This document shows positions 34,218 to 43,118 of a stretch of DNA of 64,000 bases, piece by piece. Source of the stretch: Brachybacterium aquaticum (GTDB lineage Bacteria > Actinomycetota > Actinomycetes > Actinomycetales > Dermabacteraceae); contig NZ_JACHLZ010000001.1 of NCBI RefSeq assembly GCF_014204755.1, forward strand, positions 3,286,001 to 3,350,000, written 5' to 3'. A model generated the notes under the pieces. It was not told the DNA's origin, searched no databases, and was given only the letters and a program-made list of their open reading frames with translations. Position numbers and translations under genes: made by a program. Within the stretch, counting starts at the first letter, position 1. Every line of letters starts with the position of its first letter.

Positions 34218-34334
34218 TGCGACCCCGGCACCTCCAGGGGAGGGACCGGGGTCGCATCGGCCGACGGGGATCGACTGTCGGTCGACGGTGATCCGCTGTC
34301 GGTCGTCTGCTGAAGGCCGTGCGGAGCGACCGCC

Positions 34335-35114
34335 TCAGCGGCTGGTCCAGCCGCCGTCCATCGTGTAGCTGGCACCCGTGACCATGCCGGACATGTCCGA
34401 GGCGAGCCAGGCGGCGAGCGAGCCGACCTCGGCCGGCTCGGTCAGGCGCTTGACGGCGCTCTCGGTGAGCATGATCTTCTCGACGACCTCGGACTCGTCG
34501 ATGCCGTGGGTGCGGGCCTGGTCGGCGATCTGCTTCTCCACCAGCGGCGTGCGCACGTAGCCGGGGTTGATGCAGTTGGAGGTCACGCCGTGCGGGCCGC
34601 CCTCGAGCGCGGTCGTCTTGGACAGGCCCTCGAGGCCGTGCTTCGCCGAGACGTAGGCGCTCTTGAAGGCCGAGGCGCGCAGGCCGTGGGCCGAGGAGAT
34701 GTTCAGGATGCGGCCGAAGCCGCGCTCGTACATCCCCGGCAGCGCCGCCCGGATCAGCAGGAACGGCGACTCGAGCATGAGGCGGTGCATGAACCGCCAG
34801 TTCTCGGGGTCGAACTCCTGGATCGGGGCGATCCGCTGGATCCCGGCGTTGTTGACCAGGATGTCGATGTCCAGCGAGAGGTCCTCGAGCCCCGGGGTGT
34901 CGGCGAGGTCGACCTGCCAGGCGGTGCCGCCGATCTCGGCGGCGAGCGCCTCGGCGGCCTCGCCGTTCAGATCCGCGACCGTGACGTGCGCCCCGCGCTC
35001 GGCGAAGGCCCGTGCACAGGCCTCGCCGATGCCAGAGGCGCCGCCGGTGACCAGCGCCCGTCGGCCCTCGAGGGAGCCGTCGGTGCGCGGGGCGGGGGTG
35101 GTGGTGTCGGTCAT
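34335..35114 (-). CDS. bdhA: D-3-hydroxybutyrate dehydrogenase (SDR family)
   Basis: The 259-residue short-chain dehydrogenase has the cofactor motif TGGASGIGEACARAF, NNAGIQRIAPIQEF, and the catalytic Ser in NISSAHGL with Tyr/Lys in YVSAKHG. The loop ALEGGPHGVTSNCINPGYVRTPLVEKQI is characteristic of 3-hydroxybutyrate dehydrogenases. It would oxidise 3-hydroxybutyrate to acetoacetate. The ATG at 35114 is spaced correctly from AAGGAG; a second ATG at 35123 is too close to it. The upstream neighbour is the 3' end of a GntP-type permease, which fits a ketone-body uptake unit now broken. Confidence 0.9.
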   Translation of the reverse strand: MTDTTTPAPRTDGSLEGRRALVTGGASGIGEACARAFAERGAHVTVADLNGEAAEALAAEIGGTAWQVDLADTPGLEDLSLDIDILVNNAGIQRIAPIQEFDPENWRFMHRLMLESPFLLIRAALPGMYERGFGRILNISSAHGLRASAFKSAYVSAKHGLEGLSKTTALEGGPHGVTSNCINPGYVRTPLVEKQIADQARTHGIDESEVVEKIMLTESAVKRLTEPAEVGSLAAWLASDMSGMVTGASYTMDGGWTSR

Positions 35115-35197
35115 GGGGTGCATTCTCCTTCGGAGCGAGAGGTTGCGGGTTCCGGTGGCCGCGGGGCTGGTGGCGGGCCGGTCCGGCGCCGTGGGGC

Positions 35198-35630
35198 TCA
35201 GAACGAGCCGACGGCGGAGACCAGCGCCACCAGGGCGATCACGGTGATGACCGGGGCCACGACCGTCATCATCGCGAGGTCCTTGTAGGACTGGCGGTGG
35301 GTCATGCCGCAGACCAGCAGCAGGGTCACCACGGCGCCCGAGTGGGGCAGGGGGTCCAGGCCGCCGGAGGAGGAGCCGGTGATCGCGGCGGTCGCGGAGG
35401 TGGAGACCACCGAGGTGACCAGGGCGTTGCCGGGGACCTGGAACATCGCGTCGCGGATCACCGCGAAGGCGGCGACGGAGGCGACGACCGCGCCGTAGCC
35501 GACCTCGGAGGCGACCGACATGATCGGCAGCAGCGCGCCCTTGACGCCGTCGACGAAGCCGGAGCGGATCTGGCGGAACTTGCCCAGGTGCATGAGGGTC
35601 AGCAGCAGGATCGCGGCGGACAGGCCCCGC
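35198..35630 (-). pseudogene. GntP-family permease, C-terminal fragment (5' two-thirds lost)
   Basis: About 144 C-terminal codons remain. They show the GntP-family tail: SVASEVGYGAVVASVAAF, NALVTSVVSTSATAAITGSSSGG and the last helix VVAPVITVIALVALVSAVGSF. Family members are about 430-460 residues. Homology stops near 35630 and there is no start codon or promoter, so the gene cannot be expressed as a transporter. Its position next to bdhA suggests it was a 3-hydroxybutyrate or gluconate permease. Confidence 0.75.
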
Positions 35631-35644
35631 TCCCGGTCGCGCTC

Positions 35645-36532
35645 GAGCTGACCCACGCCCTCGCCCGCCGCTGCACCCCCACGGCGTTCTCGCTGTGGGG
35701 GCACCGCGCCTCGCTCACGTTCCACGACGCGACCGGCGCACCGCGGCCCGAGGGGTCCGAGGACGGCACGGTCCCCCTCGCCTCCGGCATGGCGCCCGCC
35801 TTCAAGGAGGAGGCGGGGCTCGGCGAGATCCCCCTGGTCGCCGCCGAGCTGCCGGGCGGCGCGCTGTCCGTCTCCGGGACGCTGCCGTGGTGCTCGAACC
35901 TCCGCCCCGGGGCGCTGGTCACCACGCCCGTGCGCGGGGAGGGCGGCCACCGTGCGATCGTCCGGATCCGCCGCGACGCCGAGGGGGTGCAGGTGGTCCC
36001 CCTCGCCGGCCTCACCTCGCTCGAGGGCACCTCCTCCGGGGTGCTGCGGCTGGAGGACGTGCGCGTCCCCGCCGAGGACGTGCTCACGGACAACCTCCAG
36101 GAGTTCCGCGCCCGCGTGCGCGCCCCGTTCCTGCTGATCCAGACCGCGATGTGCCTGGGATTGGCGCAGGCGGCGCGGGAGTCCGCCGAGGCCGCGGCCG
36201 ACGACACCGCGCGCCGCGTCCTGGCCGGGGAGCTCGAGCAGGCCGCGCGGGAGGAGGAGCGGCTGCGGGCGGAGCTCGTGCGGCTCAGCGAGCAGTCGAC
36301 CCCGCCGTGGTCGTCGGGTCCGGCGTCCCCGCGCGACCTGGTGGCCGTGCGCCTGGGCGCCGCCCTGCTGGCCGGGAGCGCCACCCGGCTCGAGCAGAAG
36401 CTCGTCGGCGGGCGCGGCTTCGCCCTCGCCTCGGCCACCTCCCGCCGTGCGCGGGAGGCAGCGTTCCTGCCCGTGCAGTCCCCGACGGAGATCCACCTGC
36501 GGCATCTGCTGAGCGCGGGCGGGCCGGCATGA
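35645..36532 (+). pseudogene. Acyl-CoA dehydrogenase-like flavoprotein, N-terminally truncated
   Basis: About 295 C-terminal codons remain, starting near LELTHALARRCTPTAFSLWGHRA and ending at 36532. The middle beta domain and C-terminal four-helix region (IQTAMCLGLAQAARESAEAAADD, RLEQKLVGGRGFALASATSRRAREAAF) resemble the acyl-CoA dehydrogenase-like oxidases found beside sulfonate/nitrate-type ABC transporters. The first ~100 residues and any start are missing. The frame is overlapped at its 5' end by the opposing permease fragment, so both genes end at the same junction. The stop overlaps the next gene (ATGA). Confidence 0.7.
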
Positions 36533-37231
36533 CGATCCTCGCCCTGCGGGGCGTGGCCCGCCAGTACCCCGGCAGCGCGGCGCCCGTGCTCGAGGATCTC
36601 GATCTCGAGGTCCGCGAGCACGAGGTGCTCGCGGTGCTCGGGGCCTCCGGAGCCGGCAAGTCGACGCTCGTGCGCCTGCTCGCTGGTCTCGACCGACCCC
36701 AGCAGGGGAGCATCGACCGGGGGGGCGGACCCGCGCCGTCCGGCCCTGGTCCCGCAGTCCCCGGACCTGTTCCCCTGGCTCACCGTGGCCGAGAACGTCG
36801 CCCTCGGCGGCCGCTACGACGCCAACGCGGGGCACTTCCGGCCCGAGCGGGTCCCCGAGCTGCTGGCCGACCTGGGCATCGCCGAGCTCGCCGACGCGCT
36901 CCCCGGGGAGCTCTCGGGAGGCCAGGCGCAGCGCGTGGCGCTGGGCCGGGCGCTCGCCGTGCAGCCCGCGGTGGTCCTGCTCGACGAGCCCTTCTCCGCT
37001 CTCGACCCGGCCATCCGTGCAGACCTGCAGACCTGGTTGCGGGATGTGCTCACCCGGGTGGGGATCTCCGCCGTCCTGGTCACGCACGACATCGACGAGG
37101 CGCTCACCGTCGCCGATCGCATCGTGTACCTGGACGGTCGCCAGGGCATCACCGCCCAGTGGCGCCCCCGGGAGGACGGCACCGGCCGGGACGAGGTGCT
37201 CGCCCACTACCGGGCGGGTGCGCTGCGGTGA
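36529..37231 (+). pseudogene. ABC transporter ATPase (SsuB/TauB-like) with +1 frameshift in a G7 tract
   Basis: The N-terminal part (to ~36720) has Walker A (LGASGAGKST). The C-terminal part, from 36726 in the next frame, has the Q-loop (LVPQSPDLFPWLTVAENV), signature (LSGGQAQRVALGRAL), Walker B (VVLLDEPFSALDP) and H-loop (VTHDIDEAL). The switch falls at seven consecutive G at 36719-36725; removing one G restores a single 233-residue ATPase. A sequencing error, a real mutation or a slippage-prone (phase-variable) tract are all possible. The gene overlaps the dehydrogenase stop upstream and the binding-protein start downstream. Confidence 0.8.
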
Positions 37232-38433
37232 CCGGACGGGAAGGGGTGACCGGACGGACAGGGGCGGGCGGGCGCTCCCGGCCGCGACCGACCCGGCGGG
37301 CGCTGCTCGGCGGGGGCGGAGCGCTCGCGCTCGCCGGGGCGACCGGGGCCGGGTTCGGCCTCGCAGCTCGCCGCGGGGAGGCGGCCCCGCCGGACCCCGA
37401 GCGGCCGCTGCGCATCGCCTACCTCCCCATCACCGACGCCGCACCCCTGCTGATCGCCCACGCGCGCGGGCACTTCGCCAGGGCGGGCATCGAGGTCGCC
37501 GAGCCGATCCGGCTGCGTTCCTGGTCCACGATGGGCGAGGCCCTGCTGGCCGGGAGCGTCGATCTCGTCCACCTGCTGTTCCCGATGGCGCTGCGGATGC
37601 GGCTGGACCTCGGCGCGGACATCCGGGTGCTCGGCGCGAACCATGTCGACGGCTCCGCGCTCACCCTCGGCAGGGACGTGCCCGAGGTCGCGGCCCTCGC
37701 CGGCCGCACCCTGGCCGTCCCCGGCTGGTACTCGATCCACAACGTCATCGTCCAGCAGATGCTGCGCGCCGAGGGGCTGACCCCCGTCGTGCGCCGCACC
37801 GCCTCGCGTGACCGTGGCGAGGTGACGCTCGTGCCCATGGCCCCGGCGGACATGATCCCCGCGCTTGACGCGGGCTCGATCGGCGGATACACGGTCGCGG
37901 ACCCCTTCAACGCGATGGGGGAGTCCACGGGCGTGGGCACCATCGGCCGGTTCCTCGGGGACGTGTGGCGCTCCCATCCGTGCTGCGTCACCGTCGCCAC
38001 CTCCGGTCTGCTGCGGCGGCCGGCCGAGCAGCTCCAGGCGGTCGCCGACGCCCTGGTCCTCGCCCAGATCGACTGCCGGGAGGACCGCGAGGGCGTCGCG
38101 GCCGACCTCGCCGGCACCTATCTTCCGCAGCCCCTGCCGGCGATCCGCGCCGCGATGCACCGCGATGGTGCCGGGCACGCCCACGTCGCCCACCCCGACT
38201 GGCGGGGCGAGGAGATCGGCTTCACCCCCGTGCTGCGCCCCGGCTTTACCGCCCAGCTCGTGCGCGAGCTCGGCACCACCCTGCTGGACGCTCCGCTGGG
38301 CGCCCTCGGGGAGCTGGACCCTGCTGCGGTCCACGACCTGGTGGTCGACGACACCGCGCTGCGGGATGCAGCCCGACGGCTGGATCCGGACTCGCTGACC
38401 GCACTCGAAGATCCCGAGGTGATCGACCCATGA
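37228..38433 (+). CDS. ABC transporter substrate-binding protein (NitT/TauT type)
   Basis: The 401-residue protein has a twin-arginine signal (RPTRRALLGGGGALALAGATGAGFGLAA). A periplasmic-binding-protein fold of the SsuA/NrtA class follows: LRIAYLPITDAAPLLIAHARGHFARAGIEV, then VHLLFPMALRM and VPGWYSIHNVIVQQML. The ligand is likely an organic anion such as a sulfonate or nitrate-like compound, by family only. It starts at GTG 37228, overlapping the ATPase stop. Its operon has lost its original 5' end. Confidence 0.87.
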   Translation: MTGREGVTGRTGAGGRSRPRPTRRALLGGGGALALAGATGAGFGLAARRGEAAPPDPERPLRIAYLPITDAAPLLIAHARGHFARAGIEVAEPIRLRSWSTMGEALLAGSVDLVHLLFPMALRMRLDLGADIRVLGANHVDGSALTLGRDVPEVAALAGRTLAVPGWYSIHNVIVQQMLRAEGLTPVVRRTASRDRGEVTLVPMAPADMIPALDAGSIGGYTVADPFNAMGESTGVGTIGRFLGDVWRSHPCCVTVATSGLLRRPAEQLQAVADALVLAQIDCREDREGVAADLAGTYLPQPLPAIRAAMHRDGAGHAHVAHPDWRGEEIGFTPVLRPGFTAQLVRELGTTLLDAPLGALGELDPAAVHDLVVDDTALRDAARRLDPDSLTALEDPEVIDP

Positions 38434-39290
38434 GCGTCTCCCCGACCGACCTCGACCCCCGCGCCGCGGACCCCGCTCCGGCGGGACCCGGGCGCGCCCG
38501 CCCCGGCGGGTCGGGCGCCCGAGGTCCCGCACGTCCCGCCGTGCCCCGGGGGAGCGCCCTCGCCTGGGGCGTGCTCGGGGCGGTCGCCGCGGTGCTCGCC
38601 TGGTGGGCGCTGACCGCCATCGGCGGACCCGGCAACCCGATGCTCGCCGCCGTCTCCCCGCTCGGGGTCCCGGGGGCGCTGGCCTCGCTGCTGTCCACCG
38701 GGGTGCTGCTCCAGGATCTGCTCACCAGCACGATGCGGCTGCTGTCCGGGCTCGCGATCGCCGCCGTGCTCGGAATCCCCGCCGGGGTGCTGATCGGGCT
38801 GCACCGGCCCACTCGCTGGGCCACGGCCCTGCCGGTCCAGTTCGTGCGGATGATCTCCCCGCTGTCCTGGGCGCCCGTCGCGGTCGCCCTGCTCGGGGTG
38901 GGCTCCGCGCCGGTCGTCTTCCTCGTCGCAGCCGCCGCGGTCTGGCCGGTGCTGCTGGGAACCTCGGCCGCTGTCGCCGCGATCGACCCGCGCCTCGTCG
39001 CCGTCGCCCACACCCTGGGTGCCGGCCGCGCGGAGGTCCTGCGCACCGTGGTCATCCCGTCGGTGCGCCCCGCGGTGCTGCAGTCGGTGCGGCTCGCTCT
39101 CGGCATCGCGTGGGTGGTGCTGGTCCCCGCGGAGATGCTCGGGGTCACCAGCGGCCTGGGCTACGAGATCCTCAACGCCCGGGACCGTCTCGCCTACGAA
39201 GAGATGCTCGTGGTGATCCTGGTGATCGGCCTGCTCGGCACGGTGATCGACCTGCTCGCGCGGGTCCTGCTGAGCCCGCGCCGCCGCTGA
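38430..39290 (+). CDS. ABC transporter permease (SsuC/NrtB type)
   Basis: The 286-residue membrane protein has about six helices and the EAA-like loop of BPD transporter permeases (LVAVAHTLGAGRAEVLRTVVIPSVRPAVLQSVRLALG). A Pro/Ala/Arg-rich N-terminus of about 45 residues precedes the first helix. With the frameshifted ATPase and the binding protein it forms one importer. The ATG overlaps the binding-protein stop (ATGA). Confidence 0.88.
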   Translation: MSVSPTDLDPRAADPAPAGPGRARPGGSGARGPARPAVPRGSALAWGVLGAVAAVLAWWALTAIGGPGNPMLAAVSPLGVPGALASLLSTGVLLQDLLTSTMRLLSGLAIAAVLGIPAGVLIGLHRPTRWATALPVQFVRMISPLSWAPVAVALLGVGSAPVVFLVAAAAVWPVLLGTSAAVAAIDPRLVAVAHTLGAGRAEVLRTVVIPSVRPAVLQSVRLALGIAWVVLVPAEMLGVTSGLGYEILNARDRLAYEEMLVVILVIGLLGTVIDLLARVLLSPRRR

Positions 39291-39395
39291 GGCGCCGCCG
39301 GCGCGCAGCCCCTCCCGCGAGGAGGGGCGCCGCCGGCGCGCAGCCCCTGCCGCGAGGAGGGGCGCCGCCGGCGCGCAGCCCCTGCCGCGAGGAGG
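39291..39395. repeat. 35-bp tandem repeat, three copies
   Basis: Units at 39291-39325, 39326-39360 and 39361-39395 differ at one base, and a partial fourth copy follows. Each contains GCGCCGCCGGCGC and an inverted CCCCTCC/GGAGGGG-like pair, so each RNA copy can fold. The array starts right at the permease stop codon and probably acts as a termination or mRNA-end structure. Confidence 0.85.
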
Positions 39396-39466
39396 GGCGC
39401 CGACGGCTCGCGCCGACGGACCTCCCGGCCCCGCCGGCCGACTTCCCACCAGGTACCTGCAACCCG

Positions 39467-39472
39467 TAGTAT
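39467..39472 (+). promoter_or_regulatory. Putative -10 element (TAGTAT) of the thiolase operon
   Basis: TAGTAT lies in one of the few AT-rich patches of this region, about 100 bp upstream of the thiolase start. The following TCACTAACGGTGCGCACCG contains a GGTGCGCACC inverted repeat that could be an operator near the start of transcription. Confidence 0.4.
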
Positions 39473-39571
39473 CACTAACGGTGCGCACCGCTCCGGTGCC
39501 GGGCCCTGCCCGTAGCACCCGTCGGAAGTCGCAGAACCCACCCGAAGACATCGCCGTCCCAGGAGGACCCC

Positions 39572-40789
39572 GTGCCCGAGGCCGTCATCGTCGCCGCCAC
39601 CCGCTCACCCATCGGCCGCGCCCGCAAGGGCTCGCTCAAGGACGTCCGCCCGGACGACCTCGCCGCCCAGACGATCCGCGCGGCGCTGGACAAGGTGCCC
39701 CAGCTCGACCCCACCACGATCGACGACCTCCAGCTCGGCTGCGCGATCCCCGAGGGCTATCAGGGCGGGAACCTCGCCCGCACCGTCGCCGTCGCGCTGG
39801 GCCTGGACACCGTGCCCGGCGCGACCGTCACCCGCTTCTGCGCCTCCTCGATCGAGACCACCCGCGCCGCCTTCCACGCGATCGTCTCGGGTGAGGCGCG
39901 GGCCGTGATCTCCGCCGGGGTCGAGTCGATCTCGCTGAGCACCGGCAAGCTCATGGAGGAGGACGCCCGCGACCCGCAGTTCCGCGAGGCTTGGGAGCGC
40001 ACCGACAAGCGCGCCTCCCGCGAGATCCCCGCCCCCTGGCACGACCCCCGCGAGGACGGCGAGCTGCCCGACCCGTACATCCTCATGGGCCAGACCGCCG
40101 AGAACGTCGCCGAGCTGCGCGGCGTCACCCGCCAGGCGCAGGACGAGTTCGCGGTCCTGTCCCAGAACCGCGCCGAGGCCGCGCGCGAGTCCGGCTTCTT
40201 CGCCCGCGAGATCGCGCCGATCACGCTGGCCGACGGGACAGTCGTGGACACCGATGACTCCCCGCGCGCCGGCGTCACCTACGAGGCCGTGGCCGGGCTC
40301 GACCCCGTGTTCCGCCCGGACGGCACCGTCACCGCCGGCAACTGCTGTCCCCTGAACGACGGCGCCGCGGCGCTGGTGATCATGGAGGAGGAGTACGCCA
40401 AGGAGCTGGGCATCACCCCGCTCGCCCGCATCGTCGCCACCGGCGTCTCCGGGCTCAGCCCCGAGATCATGGGCCTCGGCCCCGTCGAGGCGACGCGGAA
40501 GGCGCTCGCGCTCGCCGGCCTCACCATCGAGGACATCGACCTCGTCGAGCTGAACGAGGCCTTCGCCGCGCAGGTGCTCCCGTCGGCCGAGGACCTCGGC
40601 ATCGACCACGACAAGCTCAACGTCCACGGCGGCGCGATCGCGCTCGGCCACCCCTGGGGCTCCACCGGCGCCCGCCTGACCACCACGCTCCTGAACGGCC
40701 TCGACGAGCGCGACGGCCGCTACGGCCTGGCCACGCTGTGCGTCGGCGGCGGCCAGGGCATGGCCCTGATCATCGAGAGGATCAAGTGA
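39572..40789 (+). CDS. fadA: Acetyl-CoA acyltransferase (thiolase II)
   Basis: The 405-residue cytosolic thiolase has catalytic Cys90 (VTRFCASSIETT), His360 (ALGHPWGSTGAR) and Cys390 (LCVGGGQGMA), plus the LNEAFAAQ motif. It cleaves 3-ketoacyl-CoA in beta-oxidation. The GTG start follows AGGAGG. The acyl-CoA dehydrogenase gene starts in the stop codon (TGATG), so the two are coupled. A FadB-like multifunctional enzyme that could complete the cycle is encoded at 52587. Confidence 0.94.
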   Translation: MPEAVIVAATRSPIGRARKGSLKDVRPDDLAAQTIRAALDKVPQLDPTTIDDLQLGCAIPEGYQGGNLARTVAVALGLDTVPGATVTRFCASSIETTRAAFHAIVSGEARAVISAGVESISLSTGKLMEEDARDPQFREAWERTDKRASREIPAPWHDPREDGELPDPYILMGQTAENVAELRGVTRQAQDEFAVLSQNRAEAARESGFFAREIAPITLADGTVVDTDDSPRAGVTYEAVAGLDPVFRPDGTVTAGNCCPLNDGAAALVIMEEEYAKELGITPLARIVATGVSGLSPEIMGLGPVEATRKALALAGLTIEDIDLVELNEAFAAQVLPSAEDLGIDHDKLNVHGGAIALGHPWGSTGARLTTTLLNGLDERDGRYGLATLCVGGGQGMALIIERIK

Positions 40790-42159
40790 TGACCCAGACC
40801 CCCCGGTACGCGACCAGCGAGAACAGCACCGGCGGCTGGGACGCCGCCGCGCCCGGCCACATCTCCCTCGGCGGCTCCGTCGCCCCTTCGGGCGAGGACG
40901 GCCGACGGGACTCCGTGGTCACCGAGCGCGCGGTCGTCTCCGCGCCCGATGCCTCGGCCTCCACCCCTGCCGAGCTGCTGCCGCGCACCATGGACCATCT
41001 GGCCCTGTTCCAGGACGTCGCGGGCGAGGACCTCGCCGCCTGGCGCGACGCCCGCTCCCTCGCCGCCGAGGTGCTGCCCCGCATCAACGACTGGTGGGAC
41101 CGCGGCGAGTACCCGATCGAGCTCATCGCCCGCCTGGGCGAGCTGGACCTGCTCACCGACGGCCTGGACGTCCCCGGCCACCGCGTCCTGACGCCGCTCG
41201 CGACGGGCCTGGTGAACATGGAGCTGTCCCGGATCGACGGCAGCATCGGCACCATGGTCGGCGTGCAGGGCGGCCTCGCGCTGCGCTCGATCATGTTGCT
41301 CGGCTCAGAGGAGCAGAAGGCCCAGTGGGCGGACGCCCTGGCCACCGGGACCAAGCACGCCGCCTTCGCCCTCACCGAGCCCGACCACGGCTCCGACTCC
41401 GTGTCGCTGGAGACCGTGGCCCGCCGCGATGGCGAGGACTGGGTGATCACGGGCGAGAAGCGCTGGATCGGCAACGGTGCGGGCTGCGACCTGTCCGTGG
41501 TGTGGGCGCGCGTCGAGGACGAGTCCCAGCCGGAGCTGCACGGTCAGGTCTCCGGCTTCCTCGTGGACCAGTCCCTGCCCGGCTACGAGGCCGAGGTGAT
41601 CCGCGGGAAGGTCGCCCTGCGCGCCATCCACCAGGCCCACATCACCCTCGCCGACGTGCGCGTCCCGCTGGATGCGCGGCTGCCCGGCGGACGCTCCTTC
41701 AAGGACACCTCGAAGGTCCTGTTCGCGACCCGCGCGGGCGTGGCCTGGGGCGCGCTGGGCCACGCGATCGCCTGCTACGAGGCGGCGCTCGAGCACGCCA
41801 CCAAGCGCATCCAGTTCGGCCGCCCGCTGGCCAAGGCCCAGCACGTCCAGGTGCGCCTTTCCGACATGCTCCAGACCCTCACCTCGATGCAGCTGTACTG
41901 CGTTCGCCTCGCCGAGCTCGAGGCGAAGGGCGAGATCCGGCCCGAGCAGGCGTCGCTCGCCAAGGTGCACAACACTCGCGCCGCCCGCGCGATCGCCTCC
42001 GACGCCCGCGATCTCCTCGGCGGCTCCGGGATCCTGCTCGAGAACCGAGTGGTGCGCCACCGGAGCGACATCGAGGCCCTGCACACCTACGAGGGCACCG
42101 ACACCATGCAGTCGCTGATCGTCGGCCGGTCGATCACCGGGGTGAGTGCGTTCGCCTGA
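40789..42159 (+). CDS. Acyl-CoA dehydrogenase (glutaryl-CoA dehydrogenase-like)
   Basis: The 456-residue FAD enzyme has FALTEPDHGSDSVS and ITGEKRWIGNGAGCDLSVVWA (flavin-binding), IQFGRPLAKAQHVQ, LLGGSGILLENRVVRHRSDIEALHTYEGT with the catalytic Glu435, and TDTMQSLIVGR. This arrangement fits the glutaryl-CoA/short-chain group. An extended N-terminus of about 60 residues precedes the first helical domain. It is translationally coupled to the thiolase and followed after 14 bp by a damaged SDR. Confidence 0.9.
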   Translation: MTQTPRYATSENSTGGWDAAAPGHISLGGSVAPSGEDGRRDSVVTERAVVSAPDASASTPAELLPRTMDHLALFQDVAGEDLAAWRDARSLAAEVLPRINDWWDRGEYPIELIARLGELDLLTDGLDVPGHRVLTPLATGLVNMELSRIDGSIGTMVGVQGGLALRSIMLLGSEEQKAQWADALATGTKHAAFALTEPDHGSDSVSLETVARRDGEDWVITGEKRWIGNGAGCDLSVVWARVEDESQPELHGQVSGFLVDQSLPGYEAEVIRGKVALRAIHQAHITLADVRVPLDARLPGGRSFKDTSKVLFATRAGVAWGALGHAIACYEAALEHATKRIQFGRPLAKAQHVQVRLSDMLQTLTSMQLYCVRLAELEAKGEIRPEQASLAKVHNTRAARAIASDARDLLGGSGILLENRVVRHRSDIEALHTYEGTDTMQSLIVGRSITGVSAFA

Positions 42160-42173
42160 GCGAGGAGCATCGA

Positions 42174-43072
42174 GTGACCGATCGCAGCCCCATGTCTGAG
42201 AGCAGCGCCGTGCGCGACAGCCGACCCGGGGTGGGCAGCAGCTCCCTGTTCAGCCTCACCGGCCGCACGGCGCCCGTGACCGGGTCGACCCGCGGCATCG
42301 GCCGCGCCCTGGCCACGGGTCTCGTGCGCGCCGGGGCGCGGGTGATCGTCCACGGCCGCGACCCCGAGCGGGCTGCGACAGCGGCCGACGAAATCGCCCG
42401 GGAGGCGGGTGCCGCGGAGACCTCCGGCTCCGCGGACGCCGGGGGCCCGGACACTGCGGGCGCAGGCGCTGCAGGCTCGGGCAGCACCCTGTCCGTCGGC
42501 GTCGACGTCACTGATCCCGCCGCGGTCGACGCGGCGATCGGCGAGATCGAGGCGGAGCACGGCACCCCGGACATCCTGGTCAACAACGCCGGGATCCAGC
42601 GCCGCGCACCGATCGCCGAGTTTCGCGACGAGGACTGGGACGCGCTGGTCGCCACCAACCTCTCCGCCGCGTTCTACTGCGCGCGCCGGGTCGCGGCGGG
42701 CATGACGGCGCGGGGCAGCGGCATGATCATTCAGATCGGCTCGTTCCAGTCCCAGCTCGCCCGTCCGTGGATTGCCGCCTACAGCGCGACCAAGGGCGGG
42801 ATCGTGATGCTCACCAAGGGACTCGCCGCGGACCTCGCCCCGCATGGCATCCAGGTCAACGCCCTGGCCCCGGCTGCTTCGCCACCGAGCTCACCAGGGC
42901 CCTCGTCGAGGATGAGGAGTTCTCCGCCTGGGTGGGTCGGCGCACCCCCACCGGGCGCTGGGGCGAGGTGGAGGAGCTGGTCGGCCCGCTGGTCTTCCTC
43001 GCCTCGGACGCGAGCGCCTTCGTCAACGGCCAGACGCTGTACGTCGACGGGGGCGTGACCTCGGTGGTGTGA
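42174..43072 (+). pseudogene. SDR-family oxidoreductase (gluconate 5-dehydrogenase-like), frameshifted
   Basis: The N-terminal frame has TGRTAPVTGSTRGIGRALA (usually VTGSxxGIG), NNAGIQRRAPIAEF and the catalytic YSATKGG. At about 42872 the frame is lost and the continuation FATELTRALVEDEEFSAWVGRRTP to YVDGGVTSVV is found one frame over. Inserting one G in the GG at 42872-42873 restores PGCFATELTRAL and an open 300-codon gene. It also carries a Gly/Ala/Thr-rich insertion near residues 80-105. The start is GTG 42174 or ATG 42192. Sequencing error cannot be excluded. Confidence 0.75.
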
Positions 43073-43086
43073 GGGGCCCGGATCCT

Positions 43087-43100
43087 CCGTCGGCCGACGG
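43087..43100. repeat. Perfect palindrome CCGTCGGCCGACGG, intergenic copy
   Basis: This copy lies between the convergent SDR and PLP-enzyme genes, 15 bp after the SDR stop, where it could form the stem of a terminator-like hairpin, although the arms meet without a loop. Confidence 0.7.
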
Positions 43101-43118
43101 GCCCGGCCTCGGGGCCGC

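Noticed and set aside
36529..37231. Programmed ribosomal frameshifting in the ABC ATPase
   Set aside because: The tract is G7 rather than a known slippery heptamer, no other member of this family is known to need it, and the operon is otherwise damaged.
39291..39395. 35-bp array considered as a CRISPR
   Set aside because: Copies abut without spacers and no cas genes are present.
41094..43058. 654-codon plus-strand frame spanning the acyl-CoA dehydrogenase and SDR
   Set aside because: Its first part is a shadow of the dehydrogenase in another frame; only the part from 42174 is SDR-coding, and it is broken near 42872.
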